A stretch of 8,155 nt of DNA. It comes from DASPTR01 sp964475545 (GTDB taxonomy: Archaea; Thermoproteota; Bathyarchaeia; Bathyarchaeales; Bathycorpusculaceae). The DNA is taken from positions 1-8,155 of the forward strand of contig CAYYXF010000061.1 of NCBI GenBank assembly GCA_964475545.1, written 5' to 3'. The position numbers and the translations under genes were made by a program. This document shows positions 1 through 5,819 of this stretch, in pieces; position 1 is the stretch's first letter; every line of letters begins with the position of its first letter. The notes below the pieces were generated by a model. That model saw only the letters and a program-made list of their open reading frames with translations, did not search any database and was not told the origin of the DNA.

Positions 1-45
1 CTTCAGTTCGCGTATTTCGTTCAGCTTGTGCTTGTCAAACACCAT
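1..45 (-). CDS. N-terminal fragment of an unidentified protein, running off the left edge
   Basis: An ATG at 45-43 opens a leftward frame that stays open to the window edge, giving MVFDKHKLNEIRELK. A GGTG ribosome-binding motif lies 6 nt upstream (52-55, read on the minus strand) and a TATATA box at 94-99, so the promoter, RBS and start are spaced as expected for an archaeal gene. Only 15 residues are visible. The charged, helical opening resembles the N-terminus of archaeal methylmalonyl-CoA mutase large subunits, but that is a weak memory-based impression and should not be used as an assignment. The gene is divergent from the MoaD-like gene. Confidence 0.55.
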   Translation of the reverse strand, partial: MVFDKHKLNEIRELK

Positions 46-93
46 TGAAAACACCGACAAGAATGCTGTTTAGGCATGTTCAATGTTTTCATG

Positions 94-99
94 TATATA
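94..99 (-). promoter_or_regulatory. TATA-like box for the leftward partial gene
   Basis: TATATA lies about 50 nt upstream of the ATG at 45. A start site about 25 nt downstream would fall near 70, leaving a short leader that contains the GGTG motif at 52-55. Assigned by spacing and composition only. Confidence 0.35.
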
Positions 100-142
100 G
101 GTATTTTCTCCATTCAGGGCATGCCGTGCGTTCCACTGAAAC

Positions 143-150
143 GAATATAT
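143..150 (+). promoter_or_regulatory. TATA-like box for the MoaD-like gene
   Basis: GAATATAT sits about 50 nt before the TTG start at 197. Expected initiation near 172-176 would leave a leader of about 22 nt that contains the GGTG ribosome-binding motif (186-189). A GGCATGCC palindrome (118-125) lies between this box and the opposing TATA box at 94-99. Confidence 0.35.
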
Positions 151-196
151 CACTGCTCCTTACTCTTGGATACAACAGAAGAAATGGTGTACCGCT

Positions 197-487
197 TTGA
201 AGGTTAGAGTCGAGTACCTTGGTCACATAAAAAACATAACAGACAACAAGCGAGAGGAAGAAATCGAAACGAGTGAAGACGTGACCATTACTGGCCTACT
301 TACTCAACTTTCTAGGAAATATGGTGAACCATTCAGAAAAGCCATTTATGAGCCTAAAGGCTCAGACGTGAAACCAAACTACATTATCACAGTGAACGGT
401 TACCTTCTTAATCAATTGAAGGGGCTTGAAACCAGACTCAAGAAAGGAGACCACATAGCTCTGCTGCCTATCGTGAGCGGCGGCTAA
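197..487 (+). CDS. MoaD/ThiS-family beta-grasp sulfur carrier (ubiquitin-like, possible SAMP)
   Basis: This 96-residue protein has the compact MoaD/ThiS/ubiquitin-like pattern. A first beta strand (KVRVEYLGHIK) is followed by a central helix (TGLLTQLSRKYG, about 32-43), a VNG turn (66-68), and the diagnostic ending KKGDHIALLPIVSGG with a C-terminal Gly-Gly. In this family the Gly-Gly tail is adenylated by an E1-like enzyme (MoeB/UbaA) and then either thiocarboxylated for molybdopterin or thio-tRNA synthesis, or joined to lysines as a small archaeal modifier. The start is TTG at 197, with GGTG (186-189) 7 nt upstream; no in-frame ATG fits better. No molybdopterin genes or E1 lie in this window, so the role (Moco, tRNA thiolation or protein modification) is open. 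The stop overlaps the convergent permease stop by 4 bp. Confidence 0.88.
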   Translation: MKVRVEYLGHIKNITDNKREEEIETSEDVTITGLLTQLSRKYGEPFRKAIYEPKGSDVKPNYIITVNGYLLNQLKGLETRLKKGDHIALLPIVSGG

Positions 488-1344
488 TACTCCTCTTTCT
501 TGTCTATCAGCCCGTCTTTTCTGGCTTTGTGTCCAATGATTTTGAATGAAATCATCGCGATGCCTATTGTTGCGATCATTGTCAATACCAGATACAGCAG
601 ATCTGTCTGAACCGAGGATGTAGATTGATTCAGAAATGCGAATCTGATTGTTCTTAGGAAATATGTGATTGGCAGGGCGCTTGAGATGGTTTGACCCCAA
701 GAGGGTAGTGCTTGAGGCAAGAATACGACTCCGCCGAACAGATAGAGGATGCCTGATACGTATTCATTTAGCATGAACTGCACTCGTGAAGTGAGGATGT
801 TTATGCCGCACAAGATGAAGCCCATGGCTATGAAGCAAAGTATTCCCAGCACTAGGCTCAGGGCTAACAGTGGGAAGTTAATTCCTAACCAATTGATAGG
901 TATTGGAACTCCCAGCAAGTTCTGAAAGATCAGCACTCCAAATCCTAGAGTCAGAAGCAGCGATATTGAGGCGTTCATGACGCCGTTAAGGGCTCTGCCA
1001 ATGATGTACCAAGTCAACGATCCTGGCGTCAGGTAGATGTGTTTCAACACTTCATAATGAGACCTGTCATCATGTATCAGCATGGTCATCGTCATCATTA
1101 TCTGCGTGACGTAGATGAAAAAGCCATTACCTATGAACATGAAAGCGAAATAATCTGGGCTGATGGCTCCTCCGGGGGCTGCCCAGCTGCCTATGAGGAA
1201 AATGAAGCCGACGATGAGCAAACCTGCGAGCGGTCGTATGAGATAGTAGATGGCAAACACCAGGGGATCAGCCCAGTTGGTTTCGACTTTCCAGCCGAGC
1301 CAGATTGACTGTTTAATGGTTTTTAGGATCGTGTTTACTGCCAT
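484..1344 (-). CDS. ABC-2 type transporter permease (second permease of the operon)
   Basis: A 286-residue integral membrane protein with about six hydrophobic segments (roughly 33-52, 66-88, 113-140, 155-183, 193-212 and 248-268), a charged N-terminus and a Lys/Glu-rich cytoplasmic tail. This is the usual size and layout of ABC-2 export permeases (DrrB/NodJ-like). The conserved cytoplasmic stretch HDDRSHYEVLKHIYLTP (91-107) and the later hydrophobic segment with LFGGVVFLPQALP match the ABC-2 family. The ATG at 1344 overlaps the end of the upstream permease by 10 nt, and a GGAGG motif (1356-1360) lies 11 nt ahead, which suggests translational coupling. It probably pairs with the other permease to form the channel driven by the ATPase. 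The exported substrate cannot be read from the sequence; drugs, lipids or polysaccharides are all family options. Confidence 0.9.
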   Translation of the reverse strand: MAVNTILKTIKQSIWLGWKVETNWADPLVFAIYYLIRPLAGLLIVGFIFLIGSWAAPGGAISPDYFAFMFIGNGFFIYVTQIMMTMTMLIHDDRSHYEVLKHIYLTPGSLTWYIIGRALNGVMNASISLLLTLGFGVLIFQNLLGVPIPINWLGINFPLLALSLVLGILCFIAMGFILCGINILTSRVQFMLNEYVSGILYLFGGVVFLPQALPSWGQTISSALPITYFLRTIRFAFLNQSTSSVQTDLLYLVLTMIATIGIAMISFKIIGHKARKDGLIDKKEEY

Positions 1345-2144
1345 CTTAAGGTTAGCCTCCCCTCTTTTTTACCCAAATTCTCCATGTAATTCAGTGCGAA
1401 CTTGGCCAGAGGGAACAATATCAATATGAAAATTACTAGTGCGGCTATGTCCGGCCAAATGTCGATTATTCCTGCGCCTTCAATCATGACTTTTCTGATT
1501 CCGTCTAGTCCGAATGTTAGCGGAATAAAAGATGCTAGGAGCTGAGCAATGTCTGGCAGGTATCTTATTGGGAAGTAGGATCCTGAGAGGAAATAGACTG
1601 GTTCTTGCATGAGGTTTGCCGTGTGCCATGCTTCTCTGCCGTAAAGCATGAATAGAGAGGCAAACAGCATGCCCAGCGCGTAAAGCGCTATGATGGTCAA
1701 AAAGAACGTGAAAAGTGCGGTGAAGGGTTCGTGGACCATGAATGGCACCTGAAAAATTATGGTTCCAGCAACAAGGATGACCAGTGCCCTTAAAGTAGTG
1801 TTCACAATTCCTCCCAAAGCCATTCCAAGAAGGACCGCCATTCTTGAAATTGGGGCCACGAGGTACATTTCTAAGGTTCCTGTCTCTTTCTCCCAATAGA
1901 ATTGGGATGACATGTTCCATAGAACATTCACCCAGAATGCTATCATCGTTCCTCCGATTATGACAAAGCCGGTAAACTCTGATGGGGCTTTCAGCACTTT
2001 GTATAGGTAGACGTACGCGCTTAGGCTCAAAATGGGGATTATCAGGTCGGCAAGAATCCATTCTGGCTCCTGGTTGCTGCCCTTGACTCTGACCCACAAC
2101 CTTGCGTATGCTACCCTAAGGTTAAGGATTAGTCGATCAAGCAC
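1335..2144 (-). CDS. ABC-2 type transporter permease (first permease of the operon)
   Basis: Integral membrane subunit of 269 residues with the start chosen here. About six hydrophobic segments are visible. The cytoplasmic motif FYWEKETGTLEMYLVAPIS (82-100) and EPVYFLSGSYFPIRYLP (181-197) are characteristic of ABC-2 permeases of drug or lipid exporters. The start is uncertain. A TTG at 2204 would add 20 polar residues and overlap the ATPase gene by 68 nt. The GTG at 2144 gives an 8-nt overlap (GTGCTTGA), begins directly with the amphipathic helix VLDRLILNLRVAYARL, and has GAGG about 9 nt upstream, so I prefer it. The gene is the middle member of the operon and presumably forms a heterodimer with the next permease. 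Confidence 0.88.
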   Translation of the reverse strand: MLDRLILNLRVAYARLWVRVKGSNQEPEWILADLIIPILSLSAYVYLYKVLKAPSEFTGFVIIGGTMIAFWVNVLWNMSSQFYWEKETGTLEMYLVAPISRMAVLLGMALGGIVNTTLRALVILVAGTIIFQVPFMVHEPFTALFTFFLTIIALYALGMLFASLFMLYGREAWHTANLMQEPVYFLSGSYFPIRYLPDIAQLLASFIPLTFGLDGIRKVMIEGAGIIDIWPDIAALVIFILILFPLAKFALNYMENLGKKEGRLTLRWQ

Positions 2145-3135
2145 TGCTGGCTGCCTCTTTTTCTTCGAAGCCTCGTCCGACAAGGCTGATGTAGACGTCT
2201 TCAAGGGTTGGCTCAGCCTTGTTAATAGATAGAATCTTCAGTTTCTGCTCTTCCAGTTTCGAGGTGATCGCTGAGAAGATCGGCTCATCGCGCACCATAA
2301 CTTTCAGTGTGGTCGTGTCTGTTTGGATGCTGCGGGTCTGAGAGTATCCGACTATCCCCTCCATTTTCTGCATGAAACCGAAATCAGCCTGAACTGAAGA
2401 GACCTCGATCTTCATTATCACATTTTCTTTGAGTTTCTCTTTAAGTACAAGAGGGCTGTCGCTCACCAAGATTTTTCCCTGGTCAATGATGGCCACTCTG
2501 TCGCACATTTCGTCCGCTTCTGCCATGTAATGCGTTGTCAGCAGAACTGTGCCTTTCCTTTCCCTTTTGGCCCAGTCCACGATGTAACTTCGCAGCTTCT
2601 TTGAAGTCAAAACATCTAGGCCCAAAGTGGGTTCGTCTAAGAACAGTATTCTCGGATCGTTCACTAATCCCCTCGCGAGGTTTAGTCTTTGCTTGTATCC
2701 TGTTGATAGCTTGGCCATCCGCGTTTTCGCGTATTCTTCAAAGTCTAAGTCCGTTAGCAGCTGCTTGATTTTGTTCTTGGCTAGTGATGAGGATAAACCG
2801 TAGAGTTGTGAGAAGAACCACAGGTTTTCGCTGGTAGATAGTATTCCGTAGCCGGGGCTTTCGCCTCCAGAGACCAGACTTATTATTCTTCTCACTTTGT
2901 CGGGTTCTTTGATTACGCTGAATCCACCCACATAGGCTTCGCCGCTTGTGGGAAGGAGAAGCGTCGTCAGGATTTTTATCAGTGTGGTTTTGCCAGCGCC
3001 ATTTGGGCCAAGAAGCCCGAAAATCTCCCCTTCTTCTATTGAAATCGAAACTTTGTCCAGAGCCTTCACTGGCTTATCTTGTCCTTTGAACGTTCTGACT
3101 AGGTCTCGAGTTTCAATGCTATGCTGCAAAGCCAT
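2137..3135 (-). CDS. ABC-2 type transporter ATP-binding protein (DrrA-like)
   Basis: A 332-residue ATPase that would power export through the two downstream permeases. The Walker A motif is GPNGAGKTT (43-51), the ABC signature LSTGYKQR (143-150), Walker B ILFLDEPT (163-170) with catalytic Glu168, and the switch His is in LLTTHYM (His202). After the nucleotide-binding domain comes a C-terminal regulatory region of about 110 residues ending in PTLEDVYISLVGRG, as in DrrA-type proteins. The usual Q-loop glutamine is not present where expected: the segment reads SLVSGGES (86-93). Related ABC-2 ATPases with GGE at this place are known to me, so the protein is probably active. The ATG at 3135 lies just after a GTGA motif and downstream of a 14-bp palindrome. 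It is the first gene of the three-gene operon. Confidence 0.93.
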   Translation of the reverse strand: MALQHSIETRDLVRTFKGQDKPVKALDKVSISIEEGEIFGLLGPNGAGKTTLIKILTTLLLPTSGEAYVGGFSVIKEPDKVRRIISLVSGGESPGYGILSTSENLWFFSQLYGLSSSLAKNKIKQLLTDLDFEEYAKTRMAKLSTGYKQRLNLARGLVNDPRILFLDEPTLGLDVLTSKKLRSYIVDWAKRERKGTVLLTTHYMAEADEMCDRVAIIDQGKILVSDSPLVLKEKLKENVIMKIEVSSVQADFGFMQKMEGIVGYSQTRSIQTDTTTLKVMVRDEPIFSAITSKLEEQKLKILSINKAEPTLEDVYISLVGRGFEEKEAASSA

Positions 3136-3152
3136 TCACGAGCCAACAAAAA

Positions 3153-3166
3153 ATGCAATATTGCAT
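3153..3166. promoter_or_regulatory. Perfect 14-bp palindrome, candidate operator of the ABC exporter operon
   Basis: ATGCAATATTGCAT is perfectly self-complementary and lies 18 bp upstream of the ATPase start codon. An A/T-rich box (TTAATTAT, minus strand, 3172-3165) overlaps its far edge, and the expected transcription start is near 3142, so the palindrome would fall inside the core promoter. That position is typical of operators for dimeric helix-turn-helix repressors (MarR, PadR, TetR or ArsR types). No regulator gene is in the window. Confidence 0.5.
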
Positions 3167-3172
3167 AATTAA
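3165..3172 (-). promoter_or_regulatory. TATA-like box of the ABC exporter operon
   Basis: TTAATTAT read on the minus strand lies about 33 nt upstream of the ATG at 3135, within the A/T-rich stretch that includes the palindrome. With the usual spacing of about 25 nt the transcript would start near 3142, giving a leader of only a few nucleotides, so translation may be nearly leaderless. Confidence 0.35.
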
Positions 3173-3235
3173 GAATTTCTATTCCTTGGCATAGTGCGCG
3201 GACACTGTTGTTTCAAACCAGATGGCTAGTTGCGG

Positions 3236-4438
3236 CTAAACTTCAAGGAGAATATCCATGTGTGTCAGGTCGGTGCAGCCCTTCTTTGTGACTTCTACCA
3301 CGTCTTCTATTCGCACTCCACCGATTCTGGGGTCGTATAGTCCGGGTTCCACTGAGATGACGTTGTGTTCTTCCAAGGGATACTTGTAGAAATCGTTCAT
3401 TGAAGGTCCCTCGTGAATCTCTAAGCCGATTCCGTGTCCGAGGCCATGCACGTAGCCTTTGCTGATTTGCTTGCCGCCTCTTATGGTTTGGTAGCCAGCT
3501 TTTTCAAGCATGTTGTAGCATAGGTTCTGCATGTCGCTTCCTAAGACGCCTGCTTTGATGGCGTCCATTGCTGCGTTTTTGGTTTGGAGCACAGTTTCGA
3601 ACATCCTCTTAACGGCTTTCGATGCTCTGCCTTTTACTACGGTCCGCGTCATATCTGAAACGTAGCGTTTTTTGACGCTTTTTGGGAAAACATCCAGGAC
3701 GATGGGTTGATTTGCTTTCAAAATGTCTTTTGATTCGCCTGAGTAGTGGGGGTCTGCGCCTCTGCCTCCGCATGCGATAATGGTTTCTTCTTCGGCGACA
3801 CAACCATTGTCAACGAATGTATGGTCGAATATGGAGCGCACCTTGCCGACTGTGAGGGTTTCCCTTTTGCCATCTTTTCTGCAGAATAATGATTGGTTTG
3901 TATCGACTTCGGCATTGGTGACGAGTTCGATGGCTTTTAATGTTGCCTTTTCCACCGCTCTTTGCACAGACTTGATGGCTTCTATCTCTTTGTTTTCTTT
4001 TGTTTCTCTGGCTTTCTCAACTACATCGAACATGGGCTTTATCTTGAGTCCTTCATGCTTTAGGGCGTCAGCAAGCACCACAGGAAGGTTTGATGGAACG
4101 TAAATAGGCTTATTGGCGCCTAGCTCTTTTTTGGCCAAGGAGGCTACAAACTTTATTTCGCCGGCTTTAGGATCAGGTGCGGATTTCACGGTTCGTACAT
4201 AATCATAATCAAAGAAGGAGCGCACATTTTTAGTGTTGGATTCTTTTTTGGCTCTGGGCACCTCCATCTGTTTAACCACGATCATAGGATCTTGGTTCGC
4301 GTGCTTTAGGAATATGAATGGGTCAGGTGCCAAGAATTCAGTAAGATAGTACATGTTTGCGTTCTTGGCACTTTCCGAATACAATAACATGGCGTCCACG
4401 CCGTTCTTCGCTAGAATTTTGTCGACATCGTTTCTCAT
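3236..4438 (-). CDS. M24 family metallopeptidase (Xaa-Pro dipeptidase / aminopeptidase P-like)
   Basis: A 400-residue pita-bread peptidase. The N-terminal creatinase-type domain (about 1-135) is followed by the M24 catalytic domain. The expected dinuclear metal ligands are all present: Asp249, Asp262 (SDMTRT), His335 (HGLGHGIG), Glu364 (SVEPGLYDP) and Glu378 (GVRIEDVV). The likely substrate-binding His231 sits in DPHYSG. These residues support an active cytosolic enzyme cleaving Xaa-Pro bonds or related short peptides; exact specificity is not predictable. The spacing between the two Asp ligands is 13, two longer than in the classic prolidase motif, with DVFPKS after the first Asp. I recall this as the form of a large, less studied M24 subgroup. 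The ATG at 4438 has GTGA 7 nt upstream and a TATA-like box at 4483-4493. It appears to be transcribed alone. Confidence 0.93.
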   Translation of the reverse strand: MRNDVDKILAKNGVDAMLLYSESAKNANMYYLTEFLAPDPFIFLKHANQDPMIVVKQMEVPRAKKESNTKNVRSFFDYDYVRTVKSAPDPKAGEIKFVASLAKKELGANKPIYVPSNLPVVLADALKHEGLKIKPMFDVVEKARETKENKEIEAIKSVQRAVEKATLKAIELVTNAEVDTNQSLFCRKDGKRETLTVGKVRSIFDHTFVDNGCVAEEETIIACGGRGADPHYSGESKDILKANQPIVLDVFPKSVKKRYVSDMTRTVVKGRASKAVKRMFETVLQTKNAAMDAIKAGVLGSDMQNLCYNMLEKAGYQTIRGGKQISKGYVHGLGHGIGLEIHEGPSMNDFYKYPLEEHNVISVEPGLYDPRIGGVRIEDVVEVTKKGCTDLTHMDILLEV

Positions 4439-4482
4439 TCTGGTTCACGCTCAAATGGAGACTTTTCATTTAGCAATGGTAG

Positions 4483-4493
4483 AATAAAAATAT
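4483..4493 (-). promoter_or_regulatory. TATA-like box of the M24 peptidase gene
   Basis: ATATTTTTATT on the minus strand lies about 50 nt upstream of the ATG at 4438. Initiation near 4462 would leave a leader of roughly 24 nt that contains the GTGA ribosome-binding motif. Confidence 0.4.
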
Positions 4494-4759
4494 TGCCAAT
4501 AGATGCTTCGCGTGTGGAGGCCTTCATCGATGAAGACGAGGAGCAGGGGCTAAAGTATCTGGAGTCTGTCTATGATTCGAAGATAATGGCTTTTGACCAG
4601 ATCATTAATGGGTTTTCGTTGAAAATTCTCATGTAGCAGAGTTGCAGACAAAAGCGGGAATTGTGCGTAGTCGCGGGCGGGTGGCATACAAGGATTTTCT
4701 TCGTAGAGACTGAAAAATCAGGGGTAGAAATAGGGCGAGCTGTAGCCAAAAAGCTTTAA
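4493..4759 (+). pseudogene. Possible decayed gene or short ORF interrupted by one in-frame TAG
   Basis: From TTG at 4493 one frame runs 47 codons to TAG (4634-4636), then stays open for 40 more codons to TAA (4757-4759). The first part is protein-like, containing RVEAFIDEDEEQGLKYLESV. After the TAG a second frame also looks coding-like (HVAELQTKAGIVRSRGRVAY, ending at a TGA at 4709-4711), so either a nonsense mutation or a frameshift could have broken a small gene. I do not recognise the family. Reading of the amber codon as pyrrolysine is formally possible but nothing here supports it. The first 47 codons could also be a complete small protein, or the whole may be chance. Confidence 0.3.
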
Positions 4760-4807
4760 GAAATGTTTATTTTGAAAGAAATTCCGTGGCAGGATTCGAA
4801 ATCTGAC

Positions 4808-4820
4808 GAAATGTTTAAAA
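4808..4820 (+). promoter_or_regulatory. Strong BRE/TATA-like promoter in the gene-poor interval
   Basis: GAAATGTTTAAAA matches the archaeal pattern of a purine/A-rich BRE followed by a TATA box and closely resembles the box ahead of the glutaredoxin-like gene (GAAAGATTTAAAAA, 6598-6611). The first ten bases, GAAATGTTTA, are also found at 4760-4769, making a direct repeat with 48-nt spacing. Initiation would be expected near 4840-4845. Confidence 0.4.
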
Positions 4821-4839
4821 GCAACATGTTAATGATTTA

Positions 4840-4945
4840 TGGGAAATGTGAGGAGATTGGCAAGGTCAGAATTGTTTTCTCCCTTCTCTCCTTTCTCCAA
4901 AAAATGATGAACCTACCATCCCCTCACATTACTCTAGCCAATTGT
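4840..4945 (+). ncRNA. Possible structured RNA or leader with pseudoknot-type complementarity
   Basis: Just downstream of the TATA box at 4808-4820, AATGTGAGG (4845-4853) is complementary to CCTCACATT (4922-4930). ATTGGC (4856-4861) is also complementary to GCCAAT (4937-4942). The order A-B-A'-B' is that of a pseudoknot rather than a simple hairpin, so the two helices would form a pseudoknot or two alternative folds. A pyrimidine-only run (4874-4898) lies between. A 9-bp match over this distance is unlikely by chance, whereas a 6-bp match is not. It could be a small RNA or the leader of the small ORF at 4961. No known RNA family is recognised. Confidence 0.22.
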
Positions 4946-4960
4946 GTGCACTTATAGCTT

Positions 4961-5104
4961 ATGGAAGTAAGTTCTATTGCTAGAATGGTGCCTGAAAAGT
5001 TCGCGCGGGTATGGTTTGTCATTTGCAAGATGAGCTGCTTTGAGTCTAAGGCATGCAAGAAGGAGCGTGAGGCTTCATGTTTGCCTGAGCCTGTGCTATC
5101 GTGA
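4961..5104 (+). CDS. Small cysteine-containing hypothetical protein (47 aa)
   Basis: ATG at 4961 opens a 47-codon frame ending at TGA 5102-5104. The product is basic and carries four cysteines (22, 26, 32 and 40) in its second half (ICKMSCFESKACKKEREASC), which could form a small metal-binding site, though the spacing fits no motif I know. No clear ribosome-binding site precedes it; the possible TATA box at 4808 and the complementarity region lie upstream. Its stop overlaps the GTG of the next small ORF in a GTGA tetranucleotide. The gene is too short for homology by eye and may be spurious. Confidence 0.3.
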   Translation: MEVSSIARMVPEKFARVWFVICKMSCFESKACKKEREASCLPEPVLS

Positions 5105-5283
5105 TGGCTTTTCCTGTGGCAATGGTGGTTACTATGGCGTGCTGGCTGTCTAGGTTTGGTGATGTTGGTTTTTCACTTGGGCGTGTGGAATTTGGGTCGT
5201 GTTGGGAGGCGGATAGTGCTGGGATAGTCGTAGCCACAATGCGGGGCGATAATGATGTTGGTGACTTAGTTTTTGGAAAATGA
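5101..5283 (+). CDS. Doubtful small ORF (60 aa) between the Cys-containing ORF and flavodoxin
   Basis: GTG at 5101 opens a 60-codon frame with a hydrophobic beginning (MMAFPVAMVVTMACWL), ending at TGA 5281-5283. It overlaps the preceding small ORF by GTGA and an upstream extension of the flavodoxin frame by ATGA (5280-5283). The first codon positions are rich in G, as in genuine genes, but the amino acid make-up is odd and the opposite strand is also open through here. No family recognised. The region is strongly G+T rich on this strand. Listed because the overlaps imitate translational coupling; I would not be surprised if it is not translated. Confidence 0.2.
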   Translation: MMAFPVAMVVTMACWLSRFGDVGFSLGRVEFGSCWEADSAGIVVATMRGDNDVGDLVFGK

Positions 5284-5330
5284 TTAATAGTGACTCGGTG
5301 TTGATTTTGGTTCACAGGTCTGGATCGAGC

Positions 5331-5819
5331 ATGGTCAGGATTTTGGTTCTCTATGATTCCTGGACTGGGAACACTGAGAAGATGGCGTTTGCCGTCGTGG
5401 AAGGCGTTAAGCAGGTTGAGGGCGTTGAGGTGGTTTTGAAGAAGGTTGATGCGACGAATCTTGAAGACTTGCTTGAGGCTGACGGGATCATTATCGGTTC
5501 GCCGACGTTTTATGGGCAGATGTCGGGTAAGCTTAAGACTCTTATTGACAGGTCGGTGAAGATTCATGGGAAGCTTGAGGGCAAAGTTGGAGGCGCGTTT
5601 ACGTCGTCAGGTGAAAAAGCCTCTGGAGCTGAGACGACGTTGCTTTCGATTTTGAAGGCTATGCTGATACATGGCATGATTGTTCAGGGCAGACCTGATC
5701 ATGAGCATTATGGTGCGGCGGCTGTAAGGGCGCCGGACGAGAAGGCTGTTGAAAGCTGCAGAGAGCTTGGAAAAAGAGTTGCAAGCTTGACGGTAAGGTT
5801 GAGTGGACAACAGACATAG
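5331..5819 (+). CDS. Flavodoxin-like / WrbA-like FMN-binding protein
   Basis: A 162-residue flavodoxin fold. The first strand and FMN phosphate loop are MVRILVLYDSWTGNTEKMA (loop SWTGNT, residues 10-15). These are followed by GIIIGSPTFYGQMSGKLKTLIDR (52-74), which lines the flavin, then VGGAFTSSG (86-94), also a flavin-contacting segment in WrbA-type proteins. The C-terminal part (HYGAAAVRAPDEKAVESCRELGKRVA) matches archaeal NAD(P)H:quinone oxidoreductase-type flavodoxins. It is expected to carry FMN and transfer one or two electrons in the cytosol; the partner is unknown. An upstream in-frame ATG at 5280 would add 17 residues (MINSDSVLILVHRSGSS) before the natural first strand, so the ATG at 5331 is preferred, although its ribosome-binding site is weak. 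The stop TAG overlaps the GTG of the next flavoprotein gene by one base. Confidence 0.88.
   Translation: MVRILVLYDSWTGNTEKMAFAVVEGVKQVEGVEVVLKKVDATNLEDLLEADGIIIGSPTFYGQMSGKLKTLIDRSVKIHGKLEGKVGGAFTSSGEKASGAETTLLSILKAMLIHGMIVQGRPDHEHYGAAAVRAPDEKAVESCRELGKRVASLTVRLSGQQT

Noticed and set aside
1480..2097. Long leftward frame inside permease 1
   Set aside because: It is a shifted-frame shadow of the permease, with no hydrophobic or domain pattern of its own.
4634..4636. Pyrrolysine codon
   Set aside because: A single TAG in an unrecognised short frame is not evidence; no pyl genes or methylamine methyltransferase are in the window.
4874..4898. Pyrimidine-only tract as a possible triplex or terminator element
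   Set aside because: It is short, has no clean mirror symmetry and lacks the long T run expected for archaeal termination.
4763..4957. Rightward 64-codon frame
   Set aside because: It reads straight through the best TATA-like box and the pyrimidine run, has no ribosome-binding site and no protein-like pattern beyond chance.
4972..4985. Small hairpin TTCTA-ttgc-TAGAA
   Set aside because: A 5-bp stem inside the small ORF is expected by chance and has no supporting context.
4901..4995. C/D box small RNA suggested by ATGATGA at 4904-4910
   Set aside because: The nearest CTGA D box is about 85 nt downstream and no C'/D' pair lies between, which is outside the normal 50-70 nt architecture.
5046..5567. 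Leftward open frame of 173 codons antisense to flavodoxin
   Set aside because: More than half lies opposite the well-supported flavodoxin gene, the composition is rich in Pro, Thr, Ser and Asn as in antisense translations, and there is no ribosome-binding site or recognisable domain.
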